NCBI GenBank assembly: GCA_018296165.2
Contig: JACKQL020000104.1
Span: 62,001-126,000, forward strand
DNA from: Termitomyces sp. T153
Lineage: Eukaryota; Basidiomycota; Agaricomycetes; Agaricales; Lyophyllaceae
Direction: 5' to 3'
Length of the DNA stretch: 64,000 bases
This document shows, piece after piece, positions 50,436-60,094 of the stretch. Position numbers and translations under genes: made by a program. The first letter of the stretch is position 1, and every line of letters begins with the position of its first letter. The notes beneath the pieces are model-generated. The model worked only from the letters and a program-made list of their open reading frames with translations, ran no database searches and was not told the origin of the DNA.

Positions 50436-51059
50436 TCATTGAAGCTTTACCCACTGACATTTCTCTTCACTGCACTTGTGATTTTTCTCTGACTGGGTGT
50501 GCAGCTTAAGGATGGCCAACAAGACTGTCTGCCAACATAGTTGATTGATGTCTCCATTGGGGCACAGGAGACTGACATCAAGAAAAGAATGAAAGTGCTT
50601 TTTGATGGAAGGGAACTGTATGGTGGTCAGGGTGATGGAGTAGTAGGGAGAGAAGAAGCCTTGATGATCATTATCCCAGGTCACAAGCTTGCAGAGATAG
50701 GAGGGGTGACAGTTAAACATGTTGGCACAGTCAGAGTAACCCACTGGCAGGGGGTTGTGATTGCTGTGGAAGGGGTCCTTCCTACAATTCATGTCCCAAT
50801 CTCTGTAGATCTGAAATTTAGTGGGGGAGAGTGTGAGTCCAATGCTCTGACTATTGATGTCAACCAGGACTATCATCCCATCTGAGGCATGGAAGGATAT
50901 ATTGCTCAGGTGTTCATAATGATGGGGAGGACAAGGCTTGTTGTCTGGATTAGGGAGAATGAATTTCTTTTTGGGTGGTGAGTGGTATCCCATGGAGAGC
51001 AGAGGGTGACTAAGGTGGAAGTAAATGGAGGAAGCAGTTATGTAAGTGGGAGGGCTCAA
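50436..51059 (-). CDS. extra 3' ORF of the Gypsy element, 207 residues
   Basis: An uninterrupted ATG frame (MSPPTYITASSIYFHLSHPL) lies between the integrase remnant and the 3' LTR, in element orientation. It contains PPKKKFILPNPDNKP, FHASDGMIVLVDINSQS, LPVGYSDCANMFNCHPSYL and FFSPYYSITLTTIQFPSIKK. There are no membrane segments typical of an envelope protein and no zinc knuckle. I do not recognise the family. Staying open while the rest of the element is deleted and mutated is notable. It could be an accessory element gene or a captured host gene. Confidence 0.5.
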   Translation of the reverse strand: MSPPTYITASSIYFHLSHPLLSMGYHSPPKKKFILPNPDNKPCPPHHYEHLSNISFHASDGMIVLVDINSQSIGLTLSPTKFQIYRDWDMNCRKDPFHSNHNPLPVGYSDCANMFNCHPSYLCKLVTWDNDHQGFFSPYYSITLTTIQFPSIKKHFHSFLDVSLLCPNGDINQLCWQTVLLAILKLHTQSEKNHKCSEEKCQWVKLQ

Positions 51060-51079
51060 GCAAGAGACTGCAATAGAGC

Positions 51080-52012
51080 TTAAATGGGCACTTCCCCTCC
51101 CTTTATAGCCATCAGCCTTGAAATTTTTGAGTCAATTTTTGTTTCTTTTTTTGATCCATCAAGGGAAATTTGAGGGTCATGTGGAGGTGGCTGACCAACC
51201 CTGATTGGCAACTCCACCACAGTGCTTACACCATGAGCCTCCAAGTACAGCTTAAGCAAGTCTAAGTCTTTGACTTGGCCTTTCATCAATCATGTCTTGT
51301 CTCCTGATTTCTAGAGGACTTCAAATCGTACATTATTGAGGGAGCCAGCATGGTTGTAAATTTTATCCACTGCCCACTCCACTGGATATTGATTGGGCTC
51401 CACAACCTGCTCATCTAGCCACCTCAGAAATAGTCTGTCATCATTAGAGTGATGAATATGGAGGAGTGATGTGTGGAACACATTATGGATTCCTCTACTA
51501 TGCAAAGAAGCAGGTAAGTTCACATGGAAGGAGTGGTTCCTATAGTCATGTGAGATTACATAGGGACCCACAAATTTGGAAATGAGTTTGCATGCTAGAC
51601 CTTTAGGGTAAGTGAGGTTTTTTGTGGACATGTAGACCAAATCCCCTTTGCTGAATGGTACTGCCTTTTGTTTCTGGTTGGCTAGCCTAGTTTGTTTGAC
51701 TCACATGGCCAGAATGCTGTCATGGGCTGCTACTATAGCAGTCCTGAGTCATTGGGCATAGACATGGACACCTGCATACTCATCCAGTGCAGCATAGTTC
51801 CAAACCATCAATTGTGGCATCCTCCCATGGTTTAGGAAGAAAGGGGAGTACCCCATACTCTCAGATCTGGCCAGATTTATGGCAAATTCAACAGTGGGGA
51901 GTTTTGCCACCCAATCAGTCTGTGCTGGGCTGATGCCTTGTTGTATCATTTGTGTTACAGTGTGATTGGCACATTCAGTGGCTCCATCCATCTGGGGGTG
52001 GTATGCACTCAC
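51080..52012 (-). pseudogene. Gypsy integrase C-terminal half with GPY/F and chromodomain-like tail
   Basis: From 52,012 the frame reads SAYHPQMDGATECANHTV (end of the integrase core, with the DDE glutamate), LPTVEFAINLARSESMGYSPFF, then, in a shifted frame from 51,640, FVGPYVISHDYRNHSF (GPY/F module), HNVFHTSLLHIHH and YPVEWAVDKIYNHAGS (chromodomain-like). The last part (51,289-51,080) has VKDLDLLKLYLEAHGV. The first two integrase catalytic Asp residues are lost with the deletion near 52,012, and frame changes separate the parts, so it is dead. Confidence 0.75.
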
Positions 52013-52518
52013 ATCTCAGGCAGGTTGAGGGTGCCCCAGGTTGTCCCCTTTCCTTTGTTGGGTATGTTGATCCCCAAGTCCAATCCTTCGGATGCACTGA
52101 AATTTTCCTTGGCCCAGGAAATTTTGTCTTCTTTCTGTGCTTGGCAAATCTGATCCACCCTTTGGGCTATCAGTTCCCATTCTTCAACAGTCATTGATTG
52201 ATGTGTGAGGTTCACCACCCTGCCCTGCTCCAGGGTGAGCCCCAGGAGGTGTGGTGGTGGATCTTTTCCTTGTATATCCTTGACATGAGGGTGACTTTTC
52301 TTACTAGTCTGTATGTGAGTAGACTCCACTGATACAGTAGCATTACTACCAAAGACAGGACTGCTGGTATATACTGTCAAGTGGGAATAAGTGTTGCAGT
52401 ACTCATCAGTACTGGACTTTTCATCACAAGAACTTGAGTTTTCTCCAGCAATAGTACCTTCACCTGCCAAGAGGTGAGCATCCCAGTTAGTCTGCAACTC
52501 AGGGGCATCCACCTTCAT
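52009..52518 (-). pseudogene. Gypsy 5' coding remnant of unknown domain
   Basis: A 169-codon frame ending PEM just before the integrase piece. It includes ADAHLLAGEG-like sequence, KDPPPHLLGLTLEQG and WELIAQRVDQICQAQ. It precedes integrase where gag, protease and reverse transcriptase should be, so the junction near 52,012 marks the internal deletion. The domain is not identified. Confidence 0.4.
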
Positions 52519-52824
52519 TGTGGGGGTGGTGCTGGCCCTTCAGGAGCTTGCAGCATGGGGGTCATTGATCCCATCTAGCCATCCAGCTCAGTCAGCTCCA
52601 ATGGTGCTTCCTGAGGTGTATGGTTTTCTGGGGTGTCTTCAGGAGCTGCCATAGCTGCAGACTTGGCCAGCATTGCCAAGTGAAGATGGGTCCTATATGC
52701 CATAGGTTAGTAACAGAAATTTTAGTTAGTTACTAGGGCTGGTTGATCAGACCAGTGAGGTCCAGGAACAGGAGTAGGAATACGAGGTTAGAAGATAAGC
52801 TAGGAGCTTGTGCTGTTCAAAATA

Positions 52825-53008
52825 TGTGATGGGTAGCATGTGAGACACAATAACATCGCACGAGATTGAACGGAGAGTCTTTCGTAGGAACAGTTGTAAG
52901 TCCTAGAATTGAAAGAACTAACTAATACAATACATTATGAACATATACATATCGTAGAACTGTAATAGGTAAAATAACGTGATGTGCCCTTGGCATCACA
53001 CCACTACA
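52825..53008 (-). repeat. 5' LTR (right copy), 184 bp
   Basis: Begins TGTGATGGGTAGCATGTGAGAC and ends CACCACTACA. It matches the left LTR along its length, apart from the indels noted there and several C/T and G/A differences. Confidence 0.88.
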
Positions 53009-54249
53009 GAAACTCCGCATATGGGGCAGAGCACCAGATTCTACAACTGTTTCAACACTTCTTGAGTAAATGGTTTGTACAGCTGTTCACCGCGATTCTG
53101 TCAGCCTGGCAACCAAGGACCTCATGCAGAAGGCTTGTACGGACTTGAAAAAATGGGGTTTTCACCTCGGTCAAAAATGCAGCTCGAGATTACAAGATCC
53201 TATATGTAACTCTCCCTAATACCAGTATTCTGATCCATGTCACAGTAATCTTCCTCAGGGATACGAAATCATACATACCTGAAAGGATCAGCAAAGAGAA
53301 TCAGGGACAGTCTGTCAGCGAGTGACCCTTCCCCGAGGGTCTAAGTACGTAATCGATGGAAGTTGAAGTCTACGCTGTCGATCCTCAGGTCAGGCTAATA
53401 AGACACGGAGGATCCTGTGAACTGAGGTTTAAACCAAAAGAGCAGTCTGGCAAATCGGTGATAAATATGTACGAAAGTCGCAAGATAAGTACTCGATAAG
53501 TACTCGATCATCGAACGTAAACAGTATCCACATCTTCTTCACACTGGCAACTTGCACGAGACCCCATGGGCCCATGTGACAAAGTAAATAAGTCCTAATC
53601 TCTGTCCGACGTATGGCTTGCCACGTATGTCGAATGCACCATCATCATGTCAGTACTCGTACTTGCCCGCGGTACGCGTACGTGTCAAATCTCACACCAC
53701 TGTGCGCATGCCATATATAATCAAGCTCTAAAAATGATTGATGTTGCAAGCAGTCTCAACTTTTTGAGATTATGATTTTCAATTTTTGAGTGTTCACACT
53801 CGTAACCAGCATCTGACAGGTGCGGGCGAGGGAGAGGGATGGCCACGCACGGGGTGGTAGAGGTCGATCCGCTGTAGCTGCTACGAAGCGCAGTGGCATG
53901 TCCAGCCGAGCCAGCTCCGCTCCTAGAGCCTTGACGTCGACCACATACCGAGTGATAGTATAATTATGGTTGCAAACAAATAGGTAGCACACATGGTCTG
54001 CTGTATAACGTCTGCTCGATGTCATGGGGTTCACAAATAGTTTTACCCATACTCGCCACATACGCACACTGGCGAAGCAGATCATAGAGCAGTGTATTGA
54101 TGACAAGTCGTCCGCATATACGTACACCACACCCATTTCAAACACACTAGCAATATATACAACATACAACTCAACACCCGCCACACACATCACATCAAAT
54201 CCAACACATCAACCCAACCGCCCCACATCCCCAACCCCAACCCCAACCC
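53009..54249. other. intergenic DNA right of the Gypsy element
   Basis: No gene is supported. 53,756-54,193 (-) is an open frame of random composition. A CCCCAA repeat lies at its right end, next to the dienelactone hydrolase stop. Confidence 0.45.
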
Positions 54250-54250
54250 C
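54228..54250 (+). repeat. (CCCCAA)n tract at the dienelactone hydrolase stop codon
   Basis: About 3.5 copies of CCCCAA on +, that is GGGGTT on the coding strand, immediately after the stop. Four G4 runs separated by TT can form a G-quadruplex in the mRNA 3' end. Confidence 0.7.
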
Positions 54251-55365
54251 TAAAGATACTCAATAAACCACTCAACCGTCGCCCTAAACGCGCCCTCCTT
54301 CCCCTTCCTAACCAACACATCACCCATATCCCCCCTAACCGCAAACCCATGCATGCACCCCTCAAAATACTCGCGTCTGTACCCCGGCGCGAACTTCCCG
54401 TGCGCGAAGATGTCGTCGGCCGTCGTTTGGGCTTCGGGCGGGAACTGTTGGTCGGTAGGGCAGGTGTTGAGGAGGAGAGGGGCGCGCGAGAGGGCGTGGT
54501 ATTTCTGGGGTGGGGGGGGGGGTTAGTTGGGAGGGAGGGGGAGGGGGGGGCATTATGCTGTACCTCGAGGTCTTCGGGGATTTTGAGGAGGGAGGGGTGG
54601 GACGTTGCTGCGACTTGGATGAGACCGTCGATTGCGAGATCGAATACGTAGCGGCCTACGAGTACGAGTGAGTAAGTGTTGAGTTTGCTGAGACACGCGG
54701 ACGTACCTCCGAAGCAGTACCCCGTCGCTGCGAAACGGACGATTCCGCGTTGTTTCAGGGCGGCTATGACTTTGTTTAGGGCGGGACGGGTGACTTCTGC
54801 GGGGTGCTTTTGGAGCCAGGTTCCCAGGTCGAATGTGGACTGGGGAGAGGAGTTGATGAGGTGATGGATGGATGGATGGATGGGATACTCACGCCGGGGT
54901 TGAGCGCGTCGGGGGGGATTGGGTCGTTGATCAGATAGTCCGGGACGATGGTCTAGCCATGGAGATGAGACGGGGGGCTAGGTGAAGGATGTAATGTGGA
55001 TATCGAACCATGAAGCCATTTTTAGCGAAAGAGTCGGCCAGGAGCTGGTGTGATGAGTGCGATGCAGAGCAAAGATGGTAGTGGTACGTACTTGGGAGTT
55101 GATAAGCTGAGGCCCGAATACGTCGGTTAGGAGGAGCACGACTTTGTCTTTGGGATACTCGATGGTGGGAGTGGCGATGTAGGAATTGACACCGCCGATT
55201 TGCTCCCATTTGCCTGGGTTGCGAGTATTAATATTAATCGGATCAGCTGATTGAATAAGTACCTTCAGGGGTACCCTCGTGGACGACACCTAGTGCGTAT
55301 GATCAGCTTGGAGTGGTGTTTTTGTGAAAGGGCGAACCAGAAACGCAGTGCTTGCACAAGCTCAT
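54250..55365 (-). CDS. dienelactone hydrolase family protein
   Basis: Eight exons (55365-55338, 55289-55263, 55213-55092, 55044-55009, 54952-54893, 54839-54707, 54655-54564, 54504-54250) join in phase to 250 residues, the usual family length. The alpha/beta-hydrolase fold is clear: MSLCKHCVSGVVHEGTPEG, WEQIGGVNSYIATP, KVVLLLTDVFGPQLINSQ. The catalytic triad is Cys 133 (GYCFGG), Asp 184 (CPTDQQFP) and His 218 (GCMHGFAVRGD). Family members hydrolyse dienelactones in aromatic breakdown or related small esters; the true substrate here is unknown. The cytosolic location is inferred from the lack of a signal peptide. Confidence 0.93.
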
Positions 55366-55937
55366 GATAGACGATTGGAATGTTTATCAATCGATAAAGG
55401 CTGTTTTTATAGATCTTGTGTCAGCTGTGGGATAGTGATTATCTAAGATACTGACATGGTCTCCACGGTCAGTCCAGCGTGAGACTGGGGACGGAACTTG
55501 GTCGAATTTTTTGATGATGTGATACTGTTGAACGAGATAATGACTGCAAGGGATGATGCCTTGAAGATTTCAAAAGAGTCAAGCGTCTTTGGGAAGCATG
55601 TGACTACTAGAAATTGCTGGGTATTGTCCACTACAAAAACAATGCAAACACTGAGATTGTCCTTCTGCCCATGTATATCCACGTATTTTATCTCTCAGCA
55701 GGGACAATTCAGTATCAGAAATTTGCCGTGAGATGCTAGCTGGGTTGAAGTGATTAATGTCAGATGCAATTGCCAATGTTGAGAGGTAACTACTATTTAA
55801 CCACCAAGATGGGTAAATGCAAGTGACCCTGTTGACGTGGAGCGATGCATGGAAAATAAGGATGAATGATGGCGGAGATTGAAGTTGTTTATCAGGTAAT
55901 GTGGGGGCGGTGATTGGGCCATTTGTTATCTGCCAGC
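55366..55937. other. intergenic region between divergent genes
   Basis: Promoters of the dienelactone hydrolase (-) and of the GATA factor (+). No other gene is supported; frames here are random. Confidence 0.5.
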
Positions 55938-57766
55938 ATGTCGCCTGCGGTGGTCGTGGACGCAGCGCCGTCGAGTGAATTCACGTTTGCGGCGGGGACG
56001 GGGCCAGTGCGGACGCCGTGTGTGAACTGCGGGACGGTGGAGACGCCGCTGTGGCGCCGGGATGCGGAGGGAAACTCGATCTGCAACGCCTGCGGTGAGT
56101 GTGCGTGCCGTCTGGCCTGCGCGTGCTCATTTCCCTCAGGCCTCTACCAAAAGTCGCGCTCCAAGCCCCGCCCGTCGTCGATGCCCAGCACAAAGCCCCG
56201 TTCTGCAAAACAGACCTGCCCCGGCGACGGCCGCTGCGACGGCACTGGCGGCTCCGATGCCTGCGCAGGCTGCCCCACCTACAACAACGTCCTCGCCACC
56301 GAGCCAGCCGTCGACCTCAACGACCAGGAGTCTGCCGCTGCTGCTGCCCTCGTCGCGGCCGGCGTCGTCCCCGGCCATCCGCCAGAGGACCCAGAGCCCG
56401 CGGCACTCCCCATGCCAGCCAGCGCCAGGAAGGCCCGTGCGTCCGTCGGTGCCCTCTGCTGTGCCAACTGCGGCACCAGCACCACCCCTCTCTGGCGCCG
56501 CGACGACGTGGGCAACAACATCTGCAACGCATGCGGTCCGTGCCCTCTTCTGCGTGCTGCCTGCCTTCTGACGTCCGTCTAGGTCTCTACTTTAAGCTTC
56601 ACGGCACACACAGGCCGAACAGCATGAAAAAGACCGTCATCAAGCGCCGCAAACGCGTTCCAGCCGCGTCCAACACGTCCCCCTCCCATGTGCGCATGTC
56701 CGACCAGGCTGCCGCCGAGGCCCTCGTGGCCGTCGGCCGCCTCGCCACCGACCGCCGCGACCCAGACGAGAGCGACGATGTCGACATGGACGACGCCGAA
56801 GACGACGCCGACCCAGACCCAGACGACGACACCGAAGGCCCCAGAAAAAAGAAAGCCCGCAAATCTGCACCCAATCCTGGCCCCAGAAAAACACGAAGCA
56901 AGAGCAGCATGGAGCACGAACCCGCCGCCGTGCGTCCCGGCCTGCGCAAACGCGGCTCCTCCAACAACACCAACGGGTGGGCCCCCGAAGGCCGCTCCGT
57001 CTCACCGCATCTCAACATGGGAATGGGGCTCCGCGGACCGAGACAGACGCTCCCGCCGCCCGCGCACAACCCGCACATCCACCCCGCACTCCAAGGCGAC
57101 TACCGCGGTCCCCCATTCCCGACCCCGTTCGAGCTGCCCCCGCTCAACATGCTCCCTGGCGCCTCGTACCCGCGCTCCAGCGGCCCCAGCCGCACGCACT
57201 CGCCCCTCCCCCCCGCCGCTGCGCTCCCCCCGCACGCCCACCCATACTACGCCGACTTTCTCGGGTTCCCGGGTCTCGCCCCGCCCGTCCCCGCGCCGGC
57301 GTACGCAGGCGGCGTACCGACGCTCGCTGAGCTCGAGCGGCACTATCTAGAGCTTGGGGAGCAGAAGAGGCGGATGGAGGAGATGGTGGAGAGGACCGAG
57401 AGGCTGATGGGGGGTGTGAGGAAGGGGATTGAGGAGATGCAGGTGACGATGGGGATGAGGGCTGGGAGTAGGAGGGGGAGTCCGAGTGGGGTTGGGGCGC
57501 CGGGGAGTAGGCCGGGGACGGCGGGGGGGAGTGGGAGTCGAGTTCCGAGTCCGTTGGGGAGTCCGAGGTATGGGGAGAAGGAGAAGGCGCAGGGTGAGAA
57601 GGAGAAGGAGAAGGAGGTGCAGGTGCAAGCGCAAGCGCCGGAACAGCCTCAGACACAGCAGGAAGCGACACCCGCGTCTGTACCGCTCGACCGTGCTTCA
57701 GGCGAAACGGAAAAGGAGAAGCGGGCGAGTGTGTGGCCCGTTAGTGCCGCGCCTGCGACGGCTTGA
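55938..57766 (+). CDS. SRE/URBS1/Fep1-type GATA transcription factor
   Basis: Three exons (55938-56094, 56140-56535, 56583-57766) give 578 residues. Two GATA zinc fingers are present: Cys 28/31/49/52 ([19 protein letters not shown]) and Cys 160/163/181/184 ([19 protein letters not shown]), the second followed by a basic tail ([10 protein letters not shown]). Between them is the Cys-rich region diagnostic of iron-sensing GATA repressors (CPGDGRC ... CAGC, Cys 79/85/94/97). Such factors repress siderophore and iron-uptake genes when iron is ample. The rest is disordered with an acidic patch ([14 protein letters not shown]), Pro-rich stretches and a C-terminal coiled coil near residue 460 ([20 protein letters not shown]). 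Both introns interrupt a finger at the same place (CNAC|G). GC is higher than the neighbours. The start is the first ATG (55,938); the frame is open upstream only from a non-ATG codon. Confidence 0.93.
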
Positions 57767-58260
57767 ATGGACGTGGTTGCCGTGTCTTACTGTCTTGCTT
57801 TGTCCCCCTCCTGGACATTTTTTTTTCTTCAGTTTACATAGCTCTAATCTAATCACCTTCAGCTCGGGTTGGGGTTGATTATGTATCCCTCCCTCCCCTG
57901 CCGAGTCTTTATCTATGCATTCCTCCCTCCTCTGTCTTTGTCTTTGTTCTTATTACTACGTCTCGGTTTTTTTTTCCAAAAGTGTACGATTTTTTTTTGT
58001 TACGTCTTCTTTTTTATGATATGTGTTTTTGGTTTGGGTCTTGTTTTAATGAATACGTGATTGTACGGACGGACTGGTTTGTTGGTTGGACTCCCCTCCT
58101 CATGCCTCGTCCGAGACGTTTTTTTCGGCTCTTCCGTCTTTTTTTGGTTCCTTTTCTTTCTTTCTTTCTTTCTTACATTTTGTTTGGTTTTGGTCTCGTT
58201 TGGTATGGGCTGTCGTTTCATTAACCGTGTGTGTGTGCCGGGAAATATACACTGGTATAT

Positions 58261-58280
58261 GTACGTACGTACGTACGTAT
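58261..58280. repeat. (ACGT)n microsatellite
   Basis: Five consecutive ACGT units; the sequence is self-complementary. Confidence 0.8.
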
Positions 58281-58396
58281 AATAAAAATGCCCCGAACAC
58301 ACCCAACCTAACCAAACTCGGACACTTCAGCATCACACATCTCGTTATACGATGTATTGCATTGCATTGTATTATATTATATTATACGATACATCA

Positions 58397-58421
58397 TGAT
58401 GATGATGATGATGATGATGAT
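58397..58421. repeat. (GAT)n microsatellite
   Basis: About eight uninterrupted GAT/ATG units in a non-coding spacer. Confidence 0.85.
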
Positions 58422-60094
58422 GCGGCGAGAGTTGGTGGGTGGGGGGTGGGGTCCGGTCGTTAGGTGCCATTTTCTTTTTTTCGTTTTACTTTGTGTTTGA
58501 GTTGTTGTTGTTGGTTTGGTTCGTATCATATCTCTTTCTTTGAATCCTGTTTCGATTAGTATACGTGTAGTGTTTTTTTTGTGGTATTGTATTCTTTTTA
58601 TTGGTTGTGACGTGTGTAGGAAGGACAGGGTGCGTGCGCTTGCGCACTGGGAGTTAGACCTTGTTTGATTCGATTTGGTTTGGTGTGAGTGATCAAGTCA
58701 TCATCTACTCAGGCTGTAATGCGAGGAGGGAGTCAGAAGACCCCACACGTCGTCGTCTCCGTCCGCTTAGGCTTCTTGCCCACTGGACATGCACTTCTAA
58801 GCTTTCAAGGGGCTGTTGGGGTGTACCTATTATGTGAGTGTACATAATCTCAATCTCCGAGTTTGTGTGTATGTACCAGCCCCTAGGTCTTAAGCCTTAG
58901 ACTCGATATCCGATCGGCTCTCCGAGGGCGTGCTCGCGAGACTGATTAATGTTGATTGGAAGTGGAGTAGGTTTGACGGGTGGTACTGTGGATTATGTAC
59001 TTGGATAGATAGATAGAGGTACGGCAGGGTACACCCTACTATGTAAGTATGTAAGTAGCAAAGTAGCACTGGAGGATCCTCTCGAGTCTCGACGGTCGTT
59101 TCTTGATCCTGGCTTGGCATCCCCATCGGACGTTCAGGCACGCACGCCGGTTTGCGTCCCCGAGCTTTGGGGATGGATCTCGATTTGGTGTATAGTTCGC
59201 CGCGCGATGGGTGGGCTGGTGGTTGTTGTTGATTACGTTTTAGTATATATGGTGCAAGGACACTCACAAACTATCCGATTTTATGTTTTTTTTATTTCTA
59301 AGTATGGAGAAATGGGGCAACGTGTGTGTATGTATGTGTAGTTTCAATATCGATCGTCGAGAGTGGTTTTCATAAATTCTCGTAAGTCACAATTCCGCTG
59401 CTCCTTCTATATATAGCGATACTAGCAACGTCCCTTCGATGCAAATGAGAGCCGGTAACGTGTTGAAATAGTCTTTCTGGCTTCAATTTGAGCTTCCTTT
59501 GTTCCAAGGGCTTTGCCTATGTGCAATCCATCCATCATTGCGAATTGTTGGAATAGGCACCGGTGCCAGTGCTTTCGGCAAGTTTTTCCTTGTAAAGAGG
59601 TGAAGATGGGCACAAAGATATTTCTTGACTGCTCCCCCGTTCACAGTGACCATCATTAGTCTCCCCAATCTGACTGCAACCATCCAATGAGTACATTCGA
59701 TATCCTCTTCCAGGCACTCAATTTCCTGATCACTTGTCGTGTCCATCGATTTCGGTTGCATGCGTAGCATGCATGTATGTATGTGCAGCTGCAGCTTTCA
59801 GCCTTGGGTAAATGAATGTATCGAGATTACTATGTACATACAATAAATCTTGTGTTGCTATGGCCTGCCGAGCCCCGCCCCTGCTTTGTATCAAGAAACC
59901 GGGTTTTGGCCCGCCGTTGTCCGTCCCGCACTATAGGCTATAGCGCTTTTGTGTGGTTTTAAGATTGTATGTATGAGTTTCCGATTAATATACTAGTACT
60001 TGAATTATAACATTTTTGGTGCCTCTGCCGGAGTCTGACTCATGTGTGTGTGCAATTAAATTACAATGCGGTACTTTTGCGTAGATCTTGAACT

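Larger units (their letters stand above)
49564..53008 (-). mobile_element. internally deleted Ty3/Gypsy LTR retrotransposon
   Basis: Two related direct repeats (49,564-49,793 and 52,825-53,008) start TGTGA and end CTACA. They are bounded by a perfect 5-bp duplication, GAAAC (49,559-49,563 and 53,009-53,013), which proves a single insertion. Coding remnants are all on the - strand, so the right repeat is the 5' LTR. Inside are a gag/pol-leading piece (52,518-52,009), the second half of integrase with a GPY/F-like and chromodomain-like tail (52,012-51,080) and an extra 3' ORF (51,059-50,436). Protease, reverse transcriptase and RNase H are missing, so it cannot transpose on its own. The whole element is CpG-poor. 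A purine-rich TGGAGGGCATA just inside the left LTR (on -) may be the polypurine tract. Confidence 0.88.
57767..60094. other. long spacer and 3' region, microsatellite-rich
   Basis: About 2.3 kb. T-rich 3' region of the GATA gene to about 58,240, with TTTC repeats near 58,160, then (ACGT)n at 58,261-58,280 and (GAT)n at 58,397-58,421. Open frames on - at 58,890-59,267 and 59,422-59,770 are not supported as genes; the second has protein-like composition (LEEDIECTHWMVAVRLG) but no start, introns or family. Confidence 0.5.

Noticed and set aside
56136..57671. Long frames on both strands over the GATA gene
   Set aside because: High GC makes long chance frames. Only one frame carries the zinc fingers and joins across introns.
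58890..59770. Frames on the - strand in the microsatellite-rich spacer
   Set aside because: No supported start, splice structure or family; the first includes simple-repeat translation.
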